NCBI GenBank assembly: GCA_945897655.1
Contig: CAMDHB010000032.1
Coordinates: 1-16,908 of the forward strand
Direction of reading: 5' to 3'
DNA length: 16,908 nt
Origin: Pseudorhodobacter antarcticus
GTDB lineage: Bacteria; Pseudomonadota; Alphaproteobacteria; Rhodobacterales; Rhodobacteraceae
Shown piece after piece: positions 6,981 to 13,706 of this stretch. The first letter of the stretch is position 1; each line of letters starts with the position of its first letter. The position numbers and the translations under genes are program-made. The notes beneath the pieces are model-generated. The model had not been told where the DNA came from and ran no database searches. It saw nothing but the letters and a program-made list of their open reading frames with translations.

Positions 6981-8005
6981 CCGCGCCCCTGCGCTATCCC
7001 CACCCCACACCCCCGGGACACACTGTCGCGGTCGAGGTGGCACCCGGCATCCTGTGGCTTCGTTTGCCCCTGCCCATGACCCTTGACCATGTGAACTGCT
7101 ATGCGCTGGAGGACGAGGACGGCTGGACCCTGGTCGACACCGGCATGGCCAGCAAACACACCAAGGCGCTATGGCAGGCCATCATGGCAGGGCCCTTGCG
7201 CGGCAAACCCGTCACCCGCCTGATCGTCACCCATTATCACCCCGACCACATCGGTCTGGCGGGCTGGTTTCAGGCGCAGGGTGTGGAATTGATCACCACC
7301 CGCACGTCATGGCTTTATGCCCGCATGCTGACGCTGGAGGAGCAGCACCAGCACCCGCCGGAAGCGATGCAGTTCTATCAGCGCGCCGGTCTGGGTGCCG
7401 AATGGCGCGCAGCCAAGGCACAAGAACGCCCCTTCAACTTTCGCGACATTGTCGCAACCCTGCCGCTGGGCTTTACCCGCATCCGTGCGGGCGATGTCGT
7501 CACCGCAGGCGGGCGGCGCTGGTTGGTGCGCACCGGTGACGGCCACGCCCCGGAACATGCCATGCTGTGGAGCATGGATGACGACCTGATTCTGGCGGGC
7601 GATCAGTTGCTGCCAACGATTTCCGCCAACATCGCGGTCTACCCTACCGAACCTGATGCTGACCCTCTGACGGAATGGCTGGACAGCAACCGCGCCCTGA
7701 TGCCCCATGCTCAAGACAACCACCTGGTCCTGCCCGGCCACAAATTGCCCTATCTTGGCCTGCCCGACCGCCTTGCCGAGATGATTGCCGACCACGAGAC
7801 TGCGCTAGGTCGCCTGCTGGACCATTTGAAAACCCCCAAGCCCGCGATGGACTGCTTTGCCCCCCTGTTCAAACGCCCCATCGGCCCCGACACCTTTGGC
7901 ATGGCGCTGAGCGAATCGGTCGCCCATCTGAATTGCCTCTTGCAGCGCGGGCTGGTTTCACGCGAGATTTCCGATAGTGGCGCGTGGCTGTGGCGCGCAA
8001 ACTGA
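6977..8005 (+). CDS. MBL-fold metallo-hydrolase
   Basis: This 342-residue protein is a metallo-beta-lactamase-fold hydrolase. The metal-binding signature THYHPDHIG gives H86, H88, D90 and H91. Further ligands are H190 in GDGHAPEH, D209 in LAGDQLLP and H255 in LPGHKLPY, so a two-metal site appears complete. Residues about 285-342 look like the small winged-helix C-terminal domain seen in LACTB2-like members. The GTG start at 6977 overlaps the stop of the acyl-CoA dehydrogenase in a GTGA tetranucleotide, implying translational coupling. That link suggests a thioesterase or related hydrolysis on an acyl-CoA intermediate, but this is inference; glyoxalase II, ribonuclease and lactonase activities exist in the same superfamily. 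The next gene begins 9 nt downstream. Confidence 0.9.
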   Translation: MTAPLRYPHPTPPGHTVAVEVAPGILWLRLPLPMTLDHVNCYALEDEDGWTLVDTGMASKHTKALWQAIMAGPLRGKPVTRLIVTHYHPDHIGLAGWFQAQGVELITTRTSWLYARMLTLEEQHQHPPEAMQFYQRAGLGAEWRAAKAQERPFNFRDIVATLPLGFTRIRAGDVVTAGGRRWLVRTGDGHAPEHAMLWSMDDDLILAGDQLLPTISANIAVYPTEPDADPLTEWLDSNRALMPHAQDNHLVLPGHKLPYLGLPDRLAEMIADHETALGRLLDHLKTPKPAMDCFAPLFKRPIGPDTFGMALSESVAHLNCLLQRGLVSREISDSGAWLWRAN

Positions 8006-8014
8006 AGGCACGAA

Positions 8015-8392
8015 ATGGCCTCCAAACCTGCGACAAAACCGCCCGCCGCCAAGGCAAAATCGCCTGCAGAATCGGCCTATGACCGCATCATCCTGTACAT
8101 CCGCACCTTCGAGGCGCAACTGAACGCCGACCAAGAGGTGGCGATGGGCTTTGCGGGGTCCGAAGCAGGCATCCTGCGCATTGATGGTTTGGGCTTTTTC
8201 GCCCCCGATATCCTGACCTTTTATGGCAGCGACGAGGCTGGCTTGAAGGTGCAGCTGATCCAGCATGTCAGCCAATTGTGCGTCATGCTGCAAGCCCGCC
8301 CCAAGGCACACCCTGACGACGCCCCACGGCGCATTGGTTTCCGGCTGACCGCCGGTTGGAGTGGCGGCGAATCGGGCGATGGTTCCGCCTGA
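8015..8392 (+). CDS. DUF6173-like small conserved protein
   Basis: This 125-residue protein of unknown function resembles what I recall as the DUF6173 family of Rhodobacteraceae; I could not verify the match. It has a Lys/Ala/Pro-rich, probably disordered N-terminus (1-19), then a compact domain: a helix (SAYDRIILYIRTFEAQLN), a strand-rich core (EVAMGFAGSEAGILRIDGLGFFAPDILTFYG), a helix with HVSQLCVMLQARPK, and a final RRIGFRLTAGW strand. There is no signal peptide or membrane segment, so it is probably cytoplasmic. It starts 9 nt after the MBL-fold gene with AAGG close upstream, so it is likely the third gene of that operon. Confidence 0.8.
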   Translation: MASKPATKPPAAKAKSPAESAYDRIILYIRTFEAQLNADQEVAMGFAGSEAGILRIDGLGFFAPDILTFYGSDEAGLKVQLIQHVSQLCVMLQARPKAHPDDAPRRIGFRLTAGWSGGESGDGSA

Positions 8393-8404
8393 CGCCTGGG
8401 GCCA

Positions 8405-8444
8405 GCCTTACCCCCGTGACAGCCACCTTCTAATGGGGTAAGGC
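8405..8444. promoter_or_regulatory. 10-bp inverted repeat GCCTTACCCC/GGGGTAAGGC before coxIV
   Basis: GCCTTACCCC (8405-8414) and GGGGTAAGGC (8435-8444) are perfect inverted repeats separated by 20 nt, in the gap between the DUF6173-like gene and the CoxIV gene. The right arm's octamer ends 36 nt before the CoxIV ATG. TCTAAT (8429-8434), a five-of-six -10 match, abuts the right arm, so regulator binding there would affect initiation. As RNA it could form a 10-bp stem with a large loop, but no T-run follows, so it is not a standard terminator. It shares its core octamer with 5210-5244 and 9312-9340. Confidence 0.5.
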
Positions 8445-8477
8445 CTACCAAACGCTTCAGAAAAGAGGACCCCAATC

Positions 8478-8636
8478 ATGGCCGACAACACGCATGGCAA
8501 AACGGTCGAACACAAGCCGGGCACCATGGATATCCGCGCACAGGAAAAAACCTTTGCGGCCTTCATACGGTTTTCAACTTGGGGTGCCATCATCAGCGTA
8601 TTGATCTTGGTTTTCATGGCTTTGACCAACGGCTGA
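8478..8636 (+). CDS. aa3-type cytochrome c oxidase subunit IV
   Basis: This 52-residue peptide matches the bacterial aa3-type cytochrome c oxidase subunit IV family. It has a short polar N-terminus (MADNTHGKTVEHKPGTMDIR), then QEKTFAAFIRFSTWG leading into one transmembrane helix (about 33-49, rich in Ile, Leu, Val and Phe), ending LTNG. In Rhodobacter and Paracoccus this single-helix subunit is part of the purified oxidase but is not needed for activity. AGAGGA lies 8 nt before the ATG. As is usual, it is encoded away from the catalytic subunits, none of which is in this window. The inverted repeat at 8405-8444 lies just upstream and may control it. Its small size makes it easy to miss. Confidence 0.88.
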   Translation: MADNTHGKTVEHKPGTMDIRAQEKTFAAFIRFSTWGAIISVLILVFMALTNG

Positions 8637-8674
8637 GAAGGGTCGCAGGGAACTCTGCGGCATAGGATAAGAAG

Positions 8675-9304
8675 ATGTACCGCCTGCTAAAGAGTATTCG
8701 GGTTTTGGCGGGACTATTGGCGATGTCATTGCTTCTTGGATGCACCGCCGACAACAAATGGGCCAGCGATGCCGAGGTGGCGAGGGCCCGCTACGTTGAT
8801 CCGAATCCAACCTCGATCACGCTCTTCACCTCGATCAACACGCGAAACAACGCGGGCGCCCATGCCGCCGTGATGATCAACGGCGACGAGCGTGTGCTGT
8901 TCGACCCTGCGGGATCATTTGCCCATCCGACCGTTCCAGAGCGGCATGACATGCTTTACGGCATCACACCCTCCGTGCTCGGTCTTTATGTGGACTTTCA
9001 GGGAACAGCGCCATTCGAAGTGATCCAGCAGACCATCTTTGTGACACCTGAAGTGGCCGAACAGGTCAGACAGACAGCCATTTCTTATGGTGCTGCCAAC
9101 AAGGCCGCCTGCACGCGGGCGGTAAGCACCGTCTTGCGGTCAGTTCCGGGGTTCGAAAGCCTGCCATCCACTTGGTTTCCCAAGAAGCTGTCACGCGGGT
9201 TTGCCGCATTGCCGGGGGTCATTACCCGCAAACTTACTTCCCTTGACGGCGACCTGCGCCGCACACTGCCCGGATCGCCGCTGATCGCCCTGCCCGAGGG
9301 GTGA
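8675..9304 (+). CDS. Predicted lipoprotein, possible permuted papain-like (YiiX/YaeF-type) fold
   Basis: This 209-residue protein carries a lipoprotein signal: basic MYRLLKSIR, a hydrophobic stretch and the lipobox LLGC with acylated C23, followed by T24, so outer-membrane sorting is plausible. The rest has no membrane segment. TSITLFTSINTRNNAGAHAAVMIN with H63 is followed by the strand RVLFDPAGSF and, much later, a helix KAACTRAVSTVL with C146. A histidine before a cysteine at a helix start is the layout of circularly permuted NlpC/P60-papain-like proteins such as YiiX and YaeF. That fold assignment is my inference from pattern, not a known hit. AGGA lies upstream of the ATG. It sits between CoxIV and mobA with no obvious partner. 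Confidence 0.7.
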   Translation: MYRLLKSIRVLAGLLAMSLLLGCTADNKWASDAEVARARYVDPNPTSITLFTSINTRNNAGAHAAVMINGDERVLFDPAGSFAHPTVPERHDMLYGITPSVLGLYVDFQGTAPFEVIQQTIFVTPEVAEQVRQTAISYGAANKAACTRAVSTVLRSVPGFESLPSTWFPKKLSRGFAALPGVITRKLTSLDGDLRRTLPGSPLIALPEG

Positions 9305-9311
9305 GGCGGGC

Positions 9312-9340
9312 TTTACCCCAGGCGCCAGAACGCTTACCCC
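9312..9340. promoter_or_regulatory. Direct TTTACCCC/CTTACCCC pair before mobA
   Basis: TTTACCCC (9312-9319) and CTTACCCC (9333-9340) are direct repeats with starts 21 bp apart, about two helical turns, in the 52-bp gap between the lipoprotein gene and mobA. CTTACCCC is identical to the octamer paired as inverted repeats at 5210-5244 and 8405-8444; the first copy differs at one base. The copies end 38 and 17 nt before the chosen mobA start. It is a candidate regulator site. Confidence 0.4.
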
Positions 9341-9356
9341 AAGGAAATCCAAAAGG

Positions 9357-9956
9357 ATGGCGCAGGGCATGAGGATTTTTGGCGTAATTCTGGCAGGTGG
9401 CCAAGGGCGCCGCATGGGCGGGGCCGACAAGGCGCTTGTGCACCTTGCCGGTGCCAGCTTGCTGTACCACGTCATTGCCCGTTTTGATCCGCAGGTGCAG
9501 GCTCTGGCCCTCTCGGCCAACGGTGATGCAACCCGCTTTGCGACGTTTGGCCTGCCCGTCCTGCCGGATGCCGGCTCGAACGGCCCCTTGTCGGGCATCC
9601 TGTCGGGCCTGATCTGGGGGGCTACGCAGGGGGCAACCGCCGTTGTCTCGGTTCCCGTCGATGGCCCCTTCCTGCCGCCCGACCTCGTGCCCCGCTTGTG
9701 CCTAGCCGCCGAGGGCCCGGGTCTGGCCCTTGCGTCCAGCCATGGCGACACGCATCCGACCTTTGGCCTGTGGCCTGTCTCCCTTGCCCCCGCACTTGCG
9801 GCGTTTCTGGCATCAGGCGCCAAGCCCCGCGTCCGCGACTTTGCCGCCGCCCACGGCGCGGCATTGGCCGATTTCCCCGATGCCTTGGCCTTTGCCAATG
9901 CCAACACCCCCGAAGACCTTGCGCGTCTGTCCGGGCTGTTGGAGCGGGCATCGTGA
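9357..9956 (+). CDS. mobA: Molybdenum cofactor guanylyltransferase MobA
   Basis: This 199-residue enzyme transfers GMP from GTP to Mo-molybdopterin, giving the MGD cofactor needed by DMSO reductase-family enzymes. The nucleotide-binding signature ILAGGQGRRMGGADKAL is at about 11-27, followed by LPDAGSNGPLSGILSGL (69-85) and the metal-binding D102 in VDGPFLPPDL. The length is typical. The ATG at 9357 has AAGGA about 11 nt upstream; an internal ATG at 9369 (MRIFGVILAGG) is a credible alternative and gives a start closer to that of family members. Its stop overlaps the GTG of mobB in GTGA, so the two cofactor genes are translationally coupled. Confidence 0.93.
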   Translation: MAQGMRIFGVILAGGQGRRMGGADKALVHLAGASLLYHVIARFDPQVQALALSANGDATRFATFGLPVLPDAGSNGPLSGILSGLIWGATQGATAVVSVPVDGPFLPPDLVPRLCLAAEGPGLALASSHGDTHPTFGLWPVSLAPALAAFLASGAKPRVRDFAAAHGAALADFPDALAFANANTPEDLARLSGLLERAS

Positions 9957-11302
9957 AGGTTTATGGCATCATCGGCTGGAAAAACTCGGGCAAAACCGGC
10001 CTGACGGAACGTTTGCTGGCCTGCATCACCGCCAAGGGCTTTACCGTTTCCAGCGTCAAGCATGTTCACCACGATGTCGATCTGGATCAGCCTGGCAAGG
10101 ACACCTTCCGCCACCGTGCCGCCGGGGCACACGAGGTAGTCCTCGCCTCGGCCCACCGGTTCGCACTTTTGCACGAACACCGTGGTCCGGAACCCACCCT
10201 TACCGAAATCCTGACCCGGCTAGCCCCCGTCGATCTTGTGCTGGTTGAAGGCTACAAACGCGACGCCCATCCCAAGATCGAGGTGTTCCGCGCCGAGGCC
10301 GGGCATGACCTGATCCAACCGACCGACCCGACCACCCGCGCCGTTGCCACCGATACCGCCCTGCCCCCACTGACCGTGCCCGTGCTGGACCTGAACGATA
10401 CCGAGGCTGTGGCCCAGTTCATCCTGTCTGAAACCGGCCTGACCCATACCCAGCCCTTCGACACTGTCGCCATTGTCGACTGGTCCGCCGCCGCGGCGCC
10501 CAGCCCGCAGAACCCCTCCAAAGATGCCATCTGGGTTGGGGTTGCCCGGGCGAGTGGTGTGACCACCACCTATCACCGCACCCGCCATGCCGCAGAAACA
10601 TTCCTGATCAGCCTTCTGGATGCCGAGGCGGCTGCCGGGCGTCGCGTACTGTTGGGATTCGACTTTCCGATGGGCTACCCGCAGGGATTTGCCGCGCACC
10701 TGACCGGCCAACCCCGGGCGCAAGCCGTCTGGCATTGGCTGGACCGGCACATCACCGACATGGCGTCGAACGCCAACAACCGCTTTGCCGTGGCCGACCA
10801 GATCAACGCGCTGTTTCATGCCCCGGGCCCGTTCTGGGGCCGCCCAGACAGCGCGGCCCATCAACATCTGCCGCCGACCAAGGCGGTGAACTATGCCACG
10901 TTGGGTCTTGCCGAACGCCGCCGGGTCGAGGGGCTGATCCCATCCGCACAACCGGTGTGGAAGCTTTACACCACAGGCTCCGTAGGCTCGCAGTCCCTGA
11001 TGGGCCTGCCGCTGATCCACCGCCTTTCGCAACGCCCTGGCGCCCATGTCTGGCCCTTTGACACCCCCTCAGCGCCCCTTGTCCTGGCCGAGGTGTACCC
11101 CTCGCTTCTGTCCGTCGCCGTCAAATCCGATCCCGCCCCGATCAAGGATGAGGCGCAGGTCAGGCTCCTCGCCAAGGCTCTGTTTGCGTTGTCGCAAACC
11201 AACGCTCTTTCCCCCCTGTTCGTCACCCCGACCGAGGCGGCCGAAGAAGGCTGGATCCTCGGGGTGGGTCATCAGGATGCCCTGCTTCGGGCCCTGTCGT
11301 GA
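9953..11302 (+). CDS. mobB: MobB GTPase fused to a DUF429-like domain
   Basis: This 449-residue protein has two parts. Residues 1-160 are MobB, the GTP-binding partner of MobA: P-loop GWKNSGKTGL (8-17), SSVKHVHHDVDLDQPGKDTFRH, and LVEGYKRDAHPKIEV (about 98-111). Residues about 168-449 are a second domain with the acidic motif layout of DUF429/RNase H-like proteins: VAIVDWS (D176), LLGFDFPMGYP (D237), VLAEVYPSLL (E380) and IKDEAQVRLLAKAL (D399). Ordinary MobB is about 170 residues, so this is a true fusion. The GTG start at 9953 overlaps the mobA stop by GTGA and gives MKVYGIIGWKNSGKT, the expected MobB N-terminus. The frame is open further upstream, but those codons lie within mobA. The function of the second domain is unknown. 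Confidence 0.9.
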   Translation: MKVYGIIGWKNSGKTGLTERLLACITAKGFTVSSVKHVHHDVDLDQPGKDTFRHRAAGAHEVVLASAHRFALLHEHRGPEPTLTEILTRLAPVDLVLVEGYKRDAHPKIEVFRAEAGHDLIQPTDPTTRAVATDTALPPLTVPVLDLNDTEAVAQFILSETGLTHTQPFDTVAIVDWSAAAAPSPQNPSKDAIWVGVARASGVTTTYHRTRHAAETFLISLLDAEAAAGRRVLLGFDFPMGYPQGFAAHLTGQPRAQAVWHWLDRHITDMASNANNRFAVADQINALFHAPGPFWGRPDSAAHQHLPPTKAVNYATLGLAERRRVEGLIPSAQPVWKLYTTGSVGSQSLMGLPLIHRLSQRPGAHVWPFDTPSAPLVLAEVYPSLLSVAVKSDPAPIKDEAQVRLLAKALFALSQTNALSPLFVTPTEAAEEGWILGVGHQDALLRALS

Positions 11303-11886
11303 CTGGGATCACCCTGCAACTGGGTTTGCCCGAACACCTGCGCGCCGATGCTGCACGGCTTTACTGGCAGGCCTTCGGCAGTAAGCTGGGGCCGGTCATG
11401 GGGCCACAGGACCGCGCCTTGCGCTTTCTGGTGCGCGTCATCCGCGCCGATCAGGTGATCATCGCCTGCAATGGTCAGGGCCAGCTTCTGGGCATTGCAG
11501 GCTTCAAGACGGTGCGCGGCAGTTTTGCCTCGGGCCAAGCGCAGGACATGGCTGAGATATATGGCAAAGTCGGGTCCCTTTGGCGCGGCCTCTTGTTGGG
11601 GTGGCTGTCGGACGGGGTGGACAATGACCATTTTCTGCTGGACGGTTTGTGCGTCGACGACACCGCGCGCAGTCAGGGTGTGGGGACCGCGCTGATGAAG
11701 GCGATTTGTGCCGAGGCCCGCACGCGAGGCTATTCTTCGGTTCGCCTTGACGTGATCGACAGCAACCTGCGCGCCGTCGCATTGTACAAGCGGCTAGGCT
11801 TCGACGTGACGGCACGGCAAAGCATCGGACCATTGCGCTGGGTGTTTGGCTTTGATGCAGCCTTCACGATGGTCAAACCGGTTTAG
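11299..11886 (+). CDS. GNAT family N-acetyltransferase
   Basis: This 195-residue protein is a Gcn5-related acetyltransferase. Acetyl-CoA binding motif A is seen at about 117-132 (LCVDDTARSQGVGTALM, with the R/Q-x-x-G-x-G loop QGVGT), and motif B at about 150-168 (LDVIDSNLRAVALYKRLGF). The N-terminal 110 residues carry the acceptor side and are less conserved; the acceptor is unknown. The GTG start at 11299 overlaps the mobB stop by GTGA, so it is the third coupled gene of the mobA-mobB operon. A link to the molybdenum cofactor is suggested only by that coupling. I found no clear terminator in the short gap to the convergent gene at 11966. Confidence 0.9.
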   Translation: MTGITLQLGLPEHLRADAARLYWQAFGSKLGPVMGPQDRALRFLVRVIRADQVIIACNGQGQLLGIAGFKTVRGSFASGQAQDMAEIYGKVGSLWRGLLLGWLSDGVDNDHFLLDGLCVDDTARSQGVGTALMKAICAEARTRGYSSVRLDVIDSNLRAVALYKRLGFDVTARQSIGPLRWVFGFDAAFTMVKPV

Positions 11887-11965
11887 AACTGCGGGCATTC
11901 CGAAAGCGAGGCCGCCCCAATCCCCAACAGACCACAAGCGCGGGATCAGTGGCAGGACCAACCCC

Positions 11966-12982
11966 TCAGTCAAATGTCCCTGTCACCCGACCAAACAACA
12001 TGAAGGCACGCGCGGTGCGGGTATCGGCCAATTCTGCCAACTCTTCATCCGTCGCATTGGGTTCGAAGGCGGCAAAGGTCTTGTCAAAACAGCGCAGGAA
12101 ATGGTGACCGGCGTCGCGGAACACTGTATCCTCACGCATCCGACCGGTCGTCAGTGCCAGGCTGGAGCGGTCCCTGATCCCACCAAGCGCCGCTATCGCA
12201 CGGCCCCGCTCACCTGACGCAAAGCGCCGCCACAGTTCCGACCTTGCCCTGTCAGGTTTAAGGTCATCCATGTAGATGCCTTCCTGCGCCAACAGTGTCA
12301 GCACGTCCTGTGACGCGCGGATAAGCTTGGCGGTCGTCCGGTCCTCAAGCGCCAAGCGCAGGGCGCGGAAGCCGTCCTTGTCATCCGGCGATTCGGGAAA
12401 CTGCAAAGCCTTGATGAAATCCGCCACCGATAACGGCGGCCGCATATCCTCGGCCGGGGTGCCCAGTGCAAGGCCGGGCTGTTCCTGCTCGGGCGGGGCA
12501 GGACGTGGTGCGACCAATGCTGCCTTGCGGTCAGCCGAGGCTTGGGTCAGCGTCTGATCGCGGCGCGAGGTGAACGAGGCCAGCACAGTCTCGGTATGCC
12601 GCGCCGAAGCGGCAAGTTCGTCCAGCTTCTTTTCGACTGAGGGCTTGGCGACAGCTTGCGCCACCTGCTGACTTTGGACGTAGGCCGCCCGCATCGCCTC
12701 GACCGTGGCCTTCAACCTTTGCGCCTCGCCCCGCAGGGCACGGACGGATCGCAAGGTCACGACCGACGCCCAGATCAAGGCAAGCGGCAAGAACACCACC
12801 AACAGGGTCAGCACCAACCCCAGTGTGCCCGCCCCTTCAGGCGCCGTCCAGACATAGGCGCCAACGGCACCCAGCCAAATCAAAGACATCGCGCCCGCCA
12901 CCCATTCCAGCGCGCCGAGGCTGGTTTGTGGTGCCGTCACGTCGCCTCCAGATACGATGATCGCGTCCTCAGCTTTGGCCAT
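11966..12982 (-). CDS. Two-helix membrane protein with coiled coil, unknown function
   Basis: I do not recognise a named family for this 338-residue protein. It has a short N-terminus, two predicted transmembrane helices (about 24-46, AMSLIWLGAVGAYVW, and about 53-78, TLGLVLTLLVVFLPLALIWA), then a charged heptad-like segment (about 80-135) that may form a coiled coil. A Pro/Ala/Glu-rich linker (about 155-182) leads to a soluble helical C-terminal domain (183-338) beginning SVADFIKALQFPESPDDKDGF and containing EGIYMDDLKPDRARSELWRRF. The C-terminal part would lie in the cytoplasm if both short ends do. It starts 42 nt after greA on the same strand and may be co-transcribed. A GGAAAG stretch precedes the ATG. 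Confidence 0.75.
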   Translation of the reverse strand: MAKAEDAIIVSGGDVTAPQTSLGALEWVAGAMSLIWLGAVGAYVWTAPEGAGTLGLVLTLLVVFLPLALIWASVVTLRSVRALRGEAQRLKATVEAMRAAYVQSQQVAQAVAKPSVEKKLDELAASARHTETVLASFTSRRDQTLTQASADRKAALVAPRPAPPEQEQPGLALGTPAEDMRPPLSVADFIKALQFPESPDDKDGFRALRLALEDRTTAKLIRASQDVLTLLAQEGIYMDDLKPDRARSELWRRFASGERGRAIAALGGIRDRSSLALTTGRMREDTVFRDAGHHFLRCFDKTFAAFEPNATDEELAELADTRTARAFMLFGRVTGTFD

Positions 12983-13024
12983 TCCACTTTCCGCGTCTTC
13001 AGTGTTGCCCGGCCCGATTCGCGG

Positions 13025-13495
13025 TCAAATGAACCGAATGCTCAGCACTTCATAATTGCGCTGCCCACCGGGTGATTTGACCTCGACAGAATCGCCCTCG
13101 TCCTTGCCGATCAGCGCCCGCGCCAGAGGCGAGCGGATGTTCAGCTTGCCGTTTTCGATATCCGCCTCAGGCTCGCCGACAATCTGATAGGTCTTTTCCT
13201 CGCCCGTGTCCTCATCCGCCAGCTTGACGGTCGCGCCGAACTTCACCGTCCCTGACAGTTTGCTGGGGTCAATCACCTCGGCCAGCGACACAAGCGCCTC
13301 CAGCTCCTTGATTCGCCCCTCGATGAAGCTCTGCTTTTCGCGCGCCGCGTGATATTCGGCATTCTCCGAAAGATCACCATGCTCGCGCGCCTCCGCAATG
13401 GCGCGGATCACGGCCGGCCGTTCCACCGACTTCAAAAGCTTCAATTCTTCATCCAGTGCGGTGAAACCAGCACGGGTCATCGGTATCTTGTCCAT
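13025..13495 (-). CDS. greA: Transcription elongation factor GreA
   Basis: This 156-residue protein is GreA, which enters the RNA polymerase secondary channel and stimulates cleavage of backtracked transcripts. The N-terminal coiled coil (about 1-75) carries the tip EHGDLSENAEYHAA with the essential acidic residues D41 and E44, at the same positions as in E. coli. The C-terminal FKBP-like domain (about 80-156) shows FGATVKLADEDTGEE, IRSPLARALIGKDEGDSVEVKSP and a final strand. The length is normal. The ribosome binding site is weak. It precedes the membrane-protein gene by 42 nt and is divergent from ETF-QO across about 210 bp. Confidence 0.96.
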   Translation of the reverse strand: MDKIPMTRAGFTALDEELKLLKSVERPAVIRAIAEAREHGDLSENAEYHAAREKQSFIEGRIKELEALVSLAEVIDPSKLSGTVKFGATVKLADEDTGEEKTYQIVGEPEADIENGKLNIRSPLARALIGKDEGDSVEVKSPGGQRNYEVLSIRFI

Positions 13496-13706
13496 CGCTA
13501 TACTCGCGCAAATGACAAGGCCACGGTCCGGGATGGACCATGACCTTTAAACTCATTGCCTCTTACAGAGCCTTAAGGGCCGCAGAATGCAAGAGGGAAG
13601 GCGCAATTAAACCCTTTCTGGTCGCAGACGCACCGGAATTTCGGGCAGGAATTGACCACACCGCTGCCTTAGGGCAATGACGTTCAGACAAAGCCACGAG
13701 GAAGCC

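Noticed and set aside
9698..9952. 85-codon upstream extension of the mobB frame
   Set aside because: The extension lies within mobA and reads as Arg/Pro-rich shadow sequence; the MobB domain starts at the GTG overlapping the mobA stop.
13525..13539. GGTCC/GGACC inverted repeat upstream of greA
   Set aside because: The arms are only 5 bp, there is no T-run, and similar short repeats are common by chance in GC-rich DNA.
13652..13680. TTGACC as a -35 box for ETF-QO
   Set aside because: The -35 match is good, but the hexamer 17 bp downstream (CAATGA) is a poor -10, so I did not call a promoter.
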